From the NCBI GenBank assembly GCA_964569055.1, contig CAZMSZ010000236.1, forward strand, positions 1 to 11,836: 11,836 nucleotides of DNA. Direction: 5' to 3'. The notes under the pieces were generated by a model. It worked only from the letters and a program-made list of their open reading frames with translations. It had not been told where the DNA came from and made no database searches. This DNA is from JAWLGW01 sp964569055. GTDB lineage: Bacteria; Planctomycetota; J058. Position numbers and translations under genes: made by a program. Positions 5,447-11,780 of this stretch are shown piece by piece (the stretch's first letter is position 1; every line of letters starts with the position of its first letter).

Positions 5447-5722
5447 ATGCGATCTACGACGTACGACCGGATCGTTCAGAAGGGCGAGCGCAAGGGCCGA
5501 CTCGAGGGGCGAGCGGAGCTCGTCGCTGCGCAGTTGCGTGATCGGCTTCGGACCGGGGCCGACCGGTTCCTAGCGGCGGTTGCCGGGGCGGACGAGGAGG
5601 AACTCCTCGCGATTGGACGCGCGGTCGCGCAGCAGCGCTCTCGGGCGAAGCTCCTCGCGGCGCTGGAGGCGCTCTGCGGCGGCGCGAACGGTCGGGCTCG
5701 AGCGCCTCGCGCGCGTCGCTGA
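5447..5722 (+). CDS. Stand-alone Rpn-like C-terminal domain, candidate antitoxin
   Basis: A 91-residue open frame beginning MRSTTYDRIVQKGERKGR, homologous to residues 207-293 of the protein encoded just upstream. GAGGA (5438-5442) lies 4 nt before the ATG. The first 11 codons are identical to the parent, and synonymous changes follow (GGG/GGC, GGA/GGC, TTG/CTC). The only indel within the frame is 12 nt (5507-5518), which adds the repeat unit GRAE to GERK-GRLE. The frame stays open to a stop equivalent to the parent's, although the sequence before the ATG is broken. This suggests the small product itself may be kept, as a paralogue of the C-terminal inhibitor known from Rpn systems. It could also be a decaying duplicate whose frame survives by chance. 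It converges on cmk, with 26 nt between their stops. Confidence 0.5.
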   Translation: MRSTTYDRIVQKGERKGRLEGRAELVAAQLRDRLRTGADRFLAAVAGADEEELLAIGRAVAQQRSRAKLLAALEALCGGANGRARAPRARR

Positions 5723-5748
5723 CGCATGCGAGGCCGCTCCCGCGAGGC

Positions 5749-6435
5749 TCAGGGCCGCGCGCGGGCCTGCTCGACCAGCGCGACCAGGCGGTCGAGGACC
5801 TGGTCGGGGGTGAGGTCGGTGGTGTCGACGTAGGCGGCCTCGGGGACGCGGACCAGGGGGCCGACGGGGCGGGACTGGTCGCGGCGGTCGCGGGCCTCGA
5901 TCTCGGCCTGGAGCTCGTCGAGGTCGGGGGCGGCGTCGCCGAGGTCGAGCTGGCGGCGGCGGGCGCGCTCGCGGGCCGACGCGTCGAGGTAGATCTTGAC
6001 GTCGGCGTCGGGCCACACGACCGAGGCGAGGTCGCGGCCCTCGGCCACCACCGAGCCCGGCTGGGCGGCGGCCAGGGCGCGCTGCTGGGCGACGAGGCGC
6101 TCGCGGACGGCCGGGTCGTCGGCGAGGTGGTGGATCGCGCCGGTAACCTCGCGGGTGCGGATCTCGGCGCTCACGTCCTCCCCGTCGAGGAGCACCCGGG
6201 CGGGGCCGCTCGGCTGCGGCTCGAGGGCGATCCTTGCGTCGTCGACCACCGCGGCGACCGCGGCCGAGTCTTGGAGGTCGACGCCGGCGCGCAGGGCGCG
6301 CAGCGTGCAGGCGCGGTACATCGCGCCCGTGTCGAGGTAGAAGGCGCCGAGCCGCTTCGCCAGCCGGCGGGCGATGGTGCTCTTGCCGGCCCCCGCGGGG
6401 CCATCGAGCACGACGACGAGCCGCGGGGCGGGCAC
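5749..6435 (-). CDS. cmk: Cytidylate kinase
   Basis: A 228-residue cytosolic kinase that phosphorylates CMP and dCMP with ATP in pyrimidine nucleotide supply; the length is typical for the family. It shows the P-loop GPAGAGKST (12-20), LDTGAMYR (34-41) for nucleoside binding, EIRT (91-94), EGRD (132-135) in the CMP-binding region, and RDRRDQSR (182-189), equivalent to the RDxxDxxR lid motif. The start is GTG, chosen because VVVLDGPAGAGKS follows at the usual distance. GGTAGGG lies shortly upstream. It begins 13 nt after the stop of the formylglycine-generating-enzyme-like gene and is probably the last gene of that operon. No clear terminator separates it from the converging Rpn-like fragment. 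Confidence 0.96.
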   Translation of the reverse strand: MPAPRLVVVLDGPAGAGKSTIARRLAKRLGAFYLDTGAMYRACTLRALRAGVDLQDSAAVAAVVDDARIALEPQPSGPARVLLDGEDVSAEIRTREVTGAIHHLADDPAVRERLVAQQRALAAAQPGSVVAEGRDLASVVWPDADVKIYLDASARERARRRQLDLGDAAPDLDELQAEIEARDRRDQSRPVGPLVRVPEAAYVDTTDLTPDQVLDRLVALVEQARARP

Positions 6436-6448
6436 GTGCCCTACCTAC

Positions 6449-7471
6449 CTACACGCCCTCGAGCATCTTCGTGCAGCGGAACCCGAGGATGTCGGTCTTG
6501 GCCTTCTTGTCGGCCCACAGCGCGGCCGTGGCCGAGACGAACTCCGGGTCGCCGGGGTCGACGTAGGAGCCGCCCTTGATGTAGCAGCACCCCTCGGCGT
6601 CGGGGTAGATCGTGTTGGTCCACTCCCACACCGAGCCGACCATGACCTTGCAGCCGTAGGGCGAGGCGTAGGCGTCGTACTTCGAGATCGGCTCGAGGCG
6701 CGGCGGGGCGAAGTCGTCGTGGCGGTAGTTCGCCTTCTCGGGCGAGAGCGGCTCGTTGCCCCACGGGTAGGTGAAGCCCTCGGTGCCGCGCGCCGCCTTC
6801 TCCCACTGCTGCACCGTGGGGAGCGACTTGCCCGCCCACTTGCAGTAGTAGAGCGCGTCCATCCACGAGACGCCGGTCACGGGGAGCTCGTCGTGCGCCG
6901 CGTCGGGCTTGGTCTCCCACACCACCGGCGGACGGTACTGCGTCTCCTCGAGGAACTCCCGGTACTGCCGGTTCGTGACGGGGGTCACGTCGATGTAGTA
7001 GGGCTCGAGGTGGATCTCCTGGCGGTCGGGCCCGAACGGGAACGGGCCGCCGGGGACCAGGACCATGCCCGGAATCTCGGGGGCGAGCTGCGCGCGGGTC
7101 TTGACCTTCTCGAGCAGGTTCTCGCTCTCGATGATGTCGCAGACGTCGGCGTAGCGGTCCTCGGTCACGTCCCACTCGGTCTCGCCGGTGATGTTCCGGT
7201 AGACCTCCAGGACCTCCTTCGCCTTCACGAGGTAGCGGTCACGGTTCTGCGCGTCGATGAACGCCAGCTCGTAGAGCAGGATCCCGTAGAAGTAGCAGTC
7301 CTGATCCTCGTTGAGCGGGTGGTTGGCGTACAGCTTCTCGAAGAACTTGACCGCCTGCTGCTCGTCGAGCTCGAACGCGGGCTTCTTCTGGTCGATGTAG
7401 CGGTCCCAGACGTACTGGCAGATCCGCTCGCGCGTCAGCTCGGGGGCCACGATGTCCTGCGTCTTCACCAT
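6449..7471 (-). CDS. Formylglycine-generating-enzyme-like (SUMF1/FGE domain) protein
   Basis: A 340-residue protein. Residues about 134-336 form an FGE-sulfatase-type domain: MVLVPGGPFPFG, the strand YYIDVTPVTNRQYREFL, PVTGVSWMDALYYCKWAGKSLPT, QWEKAARG, YPWGN, the conserved GSVWEWTN (279-286), KGGSY (299-303) and GFRC (330-333). True formylglycine-generating enzymes oxidise a sulfatase Cys using a Cys pair shortly after the RGGS motif. Here SYVDPGDPEF follows, with no Cys pair, so sulfatase activation is unlikely. Residues 1-130 are a mostly helical domain with no family I recognise. There is no signal peptide, so it is probably cytosolic. It sits 24 nt after the 212-residue protein and 13 nt before cmk. 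The start ATG at 7471 has no strong Shine-Dalgarno sequence. Role unknown. Confidence 0.85.
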   Translation of the reverse strand: MVKTQDIVAPELTRERICQYVWDRYIDQKKPAFELDEQQAVKFFEKLYANHPLNEDQDCYFYGILLYELAFIDAQNRDRYLVKAKEVLEVYRNITGETEWDVTEDRYADVCDIIESENLLEKVKTRAQLAPEIPGMVLVPGGPFPFGPDRQEIHLEPYYIDVTPVTNRQYREFLEETQYRPPVVWETKPDAAHDELPVTGVSWMDALYYCKWAGKSLPTVQQWEKAARGTEGFTYPWGNEPLSPEKANYRHDDFAPPRLEPISKYDAYASPYGCKVMVGSVWEWTNTIYPDAEGCCYIKGGSYVDPGDPEFVSATAALWADKKAKTDILGFRCTKMLEGV

Positions 7472-7495
7472 GTTGCTTCGACTACTCTACCCGCG

Positions 7496-8134
7496 CTATG
7501 GCCGCTCGTAGACGACGATCTCGCCCAGGAGCCCTGGGACCACCAGCCGGCCCAGGCGGCGGCTGAAGCCCATCCTCTGCGTCAACTGCTCTTCGTACGT
7601 CTTGGCGCCCGCCGGGCTGGCCTCGGTCAGGTTGAGGTACGCCCGGTCTCCGCGCCACTGATAAGGCGTGCCGCCGGTCCCGCCGCTGGTCCAGCGGTTG
7701 AGCTTCTCGAGCCCGCGCCCGTAGCTCTGGTCGCGATTGTCGAACTGCTCCACGCACACCCGCGCGAGGTGAGGGTCGAGCTCGCGGGTCTCCCCGACCA
7801 GCGCGCCGGCGCGCGAACCGTCACCGCCCCCGCCCGGCCCCTCGGCCTCCTTGCGGCGGCCGTGCCCGTTGCGGGGCGCGAGCTCGGCGTCGGCGGCGAA
7901 CGTGCGCACCACGACCAGGTCCTCGACCGAGGAGACCGGCTCCGCCGTGGGCTCGGGGGCGGAGAGCGCCGCGAGCGCGTCGAGGATCGCGACCTGGTTG
8001 CGCAGCACCTGCCGCATGGCGCGGTTGAGGTCGCTCACCGAGAGCAGGTCGGGGCGCCCGCCGTCGAGGTCCTCGACCAGCTCGCGGGTGGTGCGGAACA
8101 GCTTCTGGAGGCGATCGCGGCGGGGCTCGCTCAC
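7496..8134 (-). CDS. Protein of unknown function, 212 residues
   Basis: I do not recognise a family. The N-terminal 60 residues are probably helical (RLQKLFRTTRELVEDL, RAMRQVLRNQVAILDALAAL). A low-complexity linker rich in Gly, Arg and Glu spans about residues 88-112. The C-terminal part (about 115-212) is well structured, with YEEQLTQRMGF and VVPGLLGEIVVYERP. There is no signal peptide or membrane segment. The GTG at 8134 is chosen because it overlaps the stop of the upstream lipoprotein gene as GTGA, a standard sign of translational coupling, with a G-run upstream; longer frames reading from 8263 would run deep into that gene. Its place between a lipoprotein and an FGE-like gene suggests a shared process, but nothing more can be said. 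Confidence 0.75.
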   Translation of the reverse strand: MSEPRRDRLQKLFRTTRELVEDLDGGRPDLLSVSDLNRAMRQVLRNQVAILDALAALSAPEPTAEPVSSVEDLVVVRTFAADAELAPRNGHGRRKEAEGPGGGGDGSRAGALVGETRELDPHLARVCVEQFDNRDQSYGRGLEKLNRWTSGGTGGTPYQWRGDRAYLNLTEASPAGAKTYEEQLTQRMGFSRRLGRLVVPGLLGEIVVYERP

Positions 8135-8925
8135 CTGGCACCCCCCGCGCTCCGGGCGCGCAGGCGGCGGAGCGCCTCGATGTGCAGCTCCGAGCCGTGC
8201 AGGGTGAGGGCCTCGTCGTAGCTGTGCTCGGCCTCGGCGACGAGGCCGGCGAGCTCGAGGCACAGCCCGAGGTCGTAGTGCAGGGCGGCCTGGACCGGCG
8301 CGGCCTCTCCGGCGCTCGTCGCGATCGCTCGCGCCAGGGCGGCGCGGGCGCCGGCCACGTCGCCCTGCTCGAGGAGCTCGCGCGCGGGCTCATCGAGGCC
8401 GTCGGCGCGCTCCCAGGTGATCGTGGCGCCGCGAGCCCTCGGGAGCAGCGCGTCGCCGACCTCGTCGGCCGCGCGGGCCCAGGCCGCGGCAGGCTCCTGC
8501 AGCACGGGCACGGTGGCGTCGGGGCCCCAGGCGGCCTCGCCCTCCGGCCGCATCAGGCGCGTGCGCACGCGCACCAGGCCGGCGGGCGGGTCGGCGGCGG
8601 GGACGCGCTCGACCGAGCCGACCAGCACCGCGTCCAGCCCGTGCGTGCGGGCCAGCTCCAGCGCGTCGCTCGCGGCGCCGTCGATCCAGGCGGCCGAGAA
8701 GGCGCGCTCTCCCGGCCCCTGCAGCCGCGCGAGCAGCCGCCGCGCCACCGCCTCGCCGCCCTCACCCGAGAACGCGGCCACGCCGAGCCGGCGCACCCCG
8801 TCGAGCGCGACGGGGGCGTCCAGCGGACGCGTGAGCTCGAGCTGCTCGGTGGCCGAGCAACCGGAGACGATGGCTGAGGCGGTCAACATCAAACCGAGCA
8901 AGGCTCCACGGCTGCGGGGGGGCAC
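8131..8925 (-). CDS. Lipoprotein with CsgG/LpoB-like and TPR-like regions
   Basis: A 264-residue predicted lipoprotein. From the GTG at 8925 it opens with Arg-containing MPPRSRG, a hydrophobic stretch ALLGLMLTASAI and the lipobox VSGC (Cys23). It should therefore be exported, lipidated and held in a membrane. Residues about 45-110 (RRLGVAAFSGEG, then GLDAVLVGSVERV) resemble the alpha/beta fold of CsgG, LpoB or TolB-N-like lipoproteins that read F-x-G near the start and G-x-D-A-V-L-x-G later. The C-terminal region (about 213-258, LHYDLGLCLELAGLVAEAEHSYDEAL) looks like one or two TPR helices. The frame is open back to a TTG at 9033, but that start would lie upstream of the probable transcription start. 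The promoter at 8990-9018 gives a leader of about 58 nt to the GTG. The substrate or partner is unknown. Confidence 0.78.
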   Translation of the reverse strand: MPPRSRGALLGLMLTASAIVSGCSATEQLELTRPLDAPVALDGVRRLGVAAFSGEGGEAVARRLLARLQGPGERAFSAAWIDGAASDALELARTHGLDAVLVGSVERVPAADPPAGLVRVRTRLMRPEGEAAWGPDATVPVLQEPAAAWARAADEVGDALLPRARGATITWERADGLDEPARELLEQGDVAGARAALARAIATSAGEAAPVQAALHYDLGLCLELAGLVAEAEHSYDEALTLHGSELHIEALRRLRARSAGGAR

Positions 8926-8989
8926 GAACGCGCACCGGCTCCCGGTGTTGCCTGGCCGGGGGCAGGAGGGGCGTCGCCCGAAGGGCGGG

Positions 8990-9018
8990 ATCGTAATGGG
9001 GCTGCTCAGCGTGGTCAA
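8990..9018 (-). promoter_or_regulatory. Sigma70-type promoter for the lipoprotein-to-cmk operon
   Basis: On the minus strand TTGACC (9018-9013) and TACGAT (8995-8990) are separated by exactly 17 nt, matching the consensus at five and four of six bases. Transcription should begin near 8983. A small perfect hairpin, CGCCC-TTC-GGGCG (8975-8987), lies at the predicted start of the RNA. Confidence 0.7.
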
Positions 9019-9174
9019 GCCTTTGCGTTTCAAGGCCCAACGGAGTCGGACCGCTCCGGCGATGGTAAAGCCGGCGCGCCATTTCGATTAGGGGCCGCGT
9101 CGGTTCCTGCGCGTGCCAGATCCGCCCGGGCCTGGATCCCTCAAGTCCCGCCGGGAGCGCGCCGAAGAGGAAGG

Positions 9175-9180
9175 GGAGGA
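9175..9180 (+). promoter_or_regulatory. Ribosome binding site that decides the ftsB-like start
   Basis: GGAGGA lies 7 nt before the GTG at 9188, whereas the upstream in-frame GTG at 9113 has no purine-rich site. The downstream GTG is therefore preferred. Confidence 0.7.
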
Positions 9181-9187
9181 GCGCCTG

Positions 9188-9529
9188 GTGTCTGGAGCCA
9201 CCCCCCGCACCGACTCGCGCCGGATCCACGCCGCGCGCACCCGCCGCCGGGCAGCGCTGCGGGAGGCCGCCTACCTCGCGGCGCTCCTGACCACGGCCGC
9301 CGCGACCTACGCGGTGTTGATCCTCTACCCGAGCCGCCTCAAGACCCGCCAGCTGCGCGCCCAGCTCGAGCAGCAGCGCCAGCAGGTCGAGGTGCTCGAG
9401 GAGTCGATCGCGAACCTGCGGCGCGACGCGCAGGCCCTGCACGACGACCCCTGGAGCATCGAGCGCGCGCTGCGCGCCCGGCTGGGCTACCTGCGCCAGG
9501 GCGAGCGCGTGTTCCGCGGCGGCGGCTGA
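9188..9529 (+). CDS. FtsB/DivIC-type septum formation initiator protein
   Basis: A 113-residue bitopic membrane protein. It has a basic cytosolic N-terminus (RRIHAARTRRRAALRE), one membrane segment at about 26-48 (AAYLAALLTTAAATYAVLIL), a coiled coil at about 51-85 (QLRAQLEQQRQQVEVLEESI), and the closing motif DDPWSIERALRARLGYLRQG (86-105). The last corresponds to the DPxxIExxARxxLGxxxxGE signature of FtsB/DivIC. In other bacteria these proteins bridge FtsL and FtsQ in the divisome. The frame extends upstream to 9113, but the GTG at 9188 has a strong Shine-Dalgarno sequence at 7 nt and gives a length close to E. coli FtsB. It is divergent from the lipoprotein operon and its stop is only 4 nt from that of the converging kinase gene. 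No promoter is clear on this strand. Family call firm, subtype uncertain. Confidence 0.83.
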   Translation: MSGATPRTDSRRIHAARTRRRAALREAAYLAALLTTAAATYAVLILYPSRLKTRQLRAQLEQQRQQVEVLEESIANLRRDAQALHDDPWSIERALRARLGYLRQGERVFRGGG

Positions 9530-9533
9530 GCGC

Positions 9534-11771
9534 TCAACGGGGAGGCGGCTCGGGCCCCACGTCCCACAGCTCCACCGCGGCCCACTGCGAGCCGCGCACG
9601 GCGAGGGTGACCAGCCAGCGGCCGTCGGGCGAGAGCGCGGCGTCCTGGAAGCTCGGGGCCTCGAGCGGGCGGATCAGCGGGTCGATCCACTCGCCGTGGG
9701 TGCTCGGCTCGGGGCCGGTCGCCCACACCTTGAGCTCGCTCGGGGAGTCGGCGTAGCCGCCCACGCTGTAGAGCAGGCGGCCGTCGGGCGAGAACGCGAG
9801 CGCGCGCGGCTTGCTCGCGTGGGCGGGCGGCGTGTCGGCGCGCAGGAACGCGTCCTCGAGCGCGTCCCCCTGGAACAGGCGCGGGTCGCGCAGCCGGCTC
9901 ACGACCTCGCCGGTGGCCACGTCGAGGACCAACAGCGACCAGGTGGCGGTGGTCGCGAGCGCCAGCCAGCGCCGGTTGGGGTGGAGCGCGAAGGTGGCCG
10001 CGACCCCGGGCAGCGCGTGCACGGCGCGCCGCTCGAGCGCGCCGTCGGGGCCGACGTCCCACACCTGCAGCTCCCGGTCCGCCGGGTGTCCGTGGGCGAT
10101 CAGCGTGCGCTCGTCGACGAACGCCAGCTCGAGGACGCGCGTGCCGAAGCGGGCGCGCGCGACCGGCGCGGGCACGACGACCGCCGCGTCGGCGAGCACC
10201 TTCCAGTCGTAGAGCTCGATCGAGCCCGCGGCGGCGCTCTCGTCGTCGTCGTAGCCCACCGCCACCCAGCGCCCGTCCGGCGAGCTGGCGGCGCTCACGA
10301 TCCTGCTGCGCTCCGCCCCTTCGGTCACGAGCCAGCGCGTTCGACCCGTGGAGGGGATCAGCGCGGCGCGCTTGGCGCCGTTCACGAAGAACAGGGTCAT
10401 GGGGCCAGCGGCCCCGGGGCGGACCAGGGGCCGAGCGCGGACGAAGGTGTCGGCGGCGGCGTCCAGGGCGGTGGGGCCCCCGGGCCGGCTCACGTCCTCC
10501 CAGCCGAACAGCTGGAGCTCGGCCCGCTGCGAACGATCGAACACCGTGTGCGCGACCAGGAGCCGGGCCGGGCCGCGCCAGCCCAGCGCCGCGCGAGCGC
10601 CCGTCTCGCCCAACAGGCGCGGTCCGCTCGCCAGCTTGGCGGCGACGTAGGCGCGCTGGACCTCCTCGCGGCGGGGGTCCGCCGGGTGCGCCCGCAGCCA
10701 GGCAGCGGCCGCGGCGGCGCGCGCCTTGGGGGCGGGGTCCGCCAGGTCGGGGAGGTCGGGGAGCTCGCTCACCGCTGGCCGGCGGGGGTCTGGGTCGGCC
10801 GGGGTGGGGACGCGCGGTCCGCTGGTCGGCGGCGGGGAGGCGACGGCGGGCGGCGCCTCGGGGGCGCTCGCCCCGAGCGACCACGTCCCCACGACCGCGC
10901 CGAGCGCCGCGCACGCGAGGGCGCCCGCGACGGCGACCCCACCGAGCGGGCGGCGGCGCGGCGCGGCCTCTGGGCGCTCGCCCGCCGCGAACGCGCGCAG
11001 GTCGGCCTCCAGGGCCGCGGCGCCCGGATAGCGCTGCTCCGGGCGCTTGGGCAAGGCGCGCGCCAGGATCGCCACGAAGTCGGCGGGCGCATCGGGCGGC
11101 CAGCTCGGCTCGTCGCGCATGATCGCGCGCGCCAGCGCGACCACCGAGTCCTCCTCGAACGGCGGGTGGCCGGCCACGGCCGCGAACAGCGTCGCCCCGA
11201 GCGAGTACAGGTCGGTCCGCTCGTCCACCTCGTGGTGGTGGCCGGCCGCCTGCTCGGGGCTCATGTAGGCGGGGGTGCCGAGGAGCTGCCCGGTCTTGGT
11301 CAGCGTCTCGGCCGAGTCGTCGTGGGCCAGGCCGAGGTCGAGGAGCACCGCGCTCCCGTCCTCGCGCAGCATGACGTTGCCGGGCTTCACGTCGCGGTGG
11401 ACGATCCCCGCCCGGTGGAGCGCGCCGAGGGCCGCGGCCACCTCGGCCCCGACCCGCGCCGCCTCGACCGGCGAGAGCGGCCCGCGCAGGAGCCGCTCCT
11501 CGAGCGCCTCGCCCTCGACCCGCTCGAGCACGAGGTAGGGGCCCTGCGGCAGCCTGCCGACCGAGACGATCCGCACCACGTGTGGGTGGCTGACCTTGGC
11601 CATGGCCAGCGCCTCGCGCTCGAGCCGCGCCAGCGCCGTCGGGCTGGCGGCGTGCGCGAGGACCACCTTCAGCGCCAGCGGCCGCGGATCCTCGGGGTGG
11701 CGCACGGCGTAGACCATCCCCATGCCGCCGCGGCCGAGCTCGCCGGTGATCTCGTAGGGGCCGATGTGCAC
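9534..11771 (-). CDS. Membrane-anchored Ser/Thr protein kinase with beta-propeller-like sensor region
   Basis: A 745-residue Hanks-type kinase. The catalytic domain spans about residues 5-262: Gly loop GRGGMGMVY (13-21), ATP-binding K35 (ALKVV), alpha-C Glu53, catalytic loop HRDVKPGN (125-132), metal-binding DLG in place of DFG (145-147), GTPAYMSPEQ (165-174) and DERTDLYSLGATLF (183-196). All catalytic residues are present, so it should be active. One membrane segment at about 277-299 (GGVAVAGALACAALGAVVGT) follows, then a Pro-rich linker to about 345. The remaining 400 residues contain repeated SPDGRWVAV, SPDGRLLYS and SPDGRWLVT strands paired with LxxWDV-type strands, typical of a WD40-like propeller; they would lie outside the cytosol. 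The start is GTG at 11771, without a clear Shine-Dalgarno sequence, supported by HIGPYEITGELGRGGMG. It stands alone, converging on the ftsB-like gene. Confidence 0.94.
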   Translation of the reverse strand: MHIGPYEITGELGRGGMGMVYAVRHPEDPRPLALKVVLAHAASPTALARLEREALAMAKVSHPHVVRIVSVGRLPQGPYLVLERVEGEALEERLLRGPLSPVEAARVGAEVAAALGALHRAGIVHRDVKPGNVMLREDGSAVLLDLGLAHDDSAETLTKTGQLLGTPAYMSPEQAAGHHHEVDERTDLYSLGATLFAAVAGHPPFEEDSVVALARAIMRDEPSWPPDAPADFVAILARALPKRPEQRYPGAAALEADLRAFAAGERPEAAPRRRPLGGVAVAGALACAALGAVVGTWSLGASAPEAPPAVASPPPTSGPRVPTPADPDPRRPAVSELPDLPDLADPAPKARAAAAAAWLRAHPADPRREEVQRAYVAAKLASGPRLLGETGARAALGWRGPARLLVAHTVFDRSQRAELQLFGWEDVSRPGGPTALDAAADTFVRARPLVRPGAAGPMTLFFVNGAKRAALIPSTGRTRWLVTEGAERSRIVSAASSPDGRWVAVGYDDDESAAAGSIELYDWKVLADAAVVVPAPVARARFGTRVLELAFVDERTLIAHGHPADRELQVWDVGPDGALERRAVHALPGVAATFALHPNRRWLALATTATWSLLVLDVATGEVVSRLRDPRLFQGDALEDAFLRADTPPAHASKPRALAFSPDGRLLYSVGGYADSPSELKVWATGPEPSTHGEWIDPLIRPLEAPSFQDAALSPDGRWLVTLAVRGSQWAAVELWDVGPEPPPR

Positions 11772-11780
11772 GGCGCGATC

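Larger units (their letters stand above)
4927..5746 (+). repeat. Imperfect tandem duplication of the 3' part of the Rpn-like gene
   Basis: Copy 1 is about 4927-5346 and copy 2 about 5346-5746. Both start with GTCGATC and end about 20 bp after a stop codon with GCGAGGCCGCTC. Copy 2 has a 37-bp net deletion in the sequence matching 5010-5035, and a 12-bp insertion at 5507-5518 that keeps the frame. The last 118 bp of coding sequence (5209-5326 versus 5603-5720) differ at one base only, while the 85 bp before that are much more diverged. Confidence 0.9.

Noticed and set aside
5723..5748. Intrinsic terminator between the converging small frame and cmk
   Set aside because: Only a GCATGC palindrome and short GC dyads are present, with no stable stem plus T-run on either strand.
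6374..8221. 615-residue plus-strand frame
   Set aside because: It lies antisense to the FGE-like gene and the 212-residue protein and continues into neighbouring genes; the composition is that of a shadow frame.
8926..9033. Upstream TTG start (9033) for the lipoprotein
   Set aside because: It lies at or before the -35 box of the best promoter, and it would put 36 unrelated residues in front of a well-formed lipoprotein signal.
9113..9187. Upstream GTG start (9113) for the ftsB-like gene
   Set aside because: There is no ribosome binding site in front of it. The sequence between the two starts contains the strong GGAGGA site that serves the downstream GTG.
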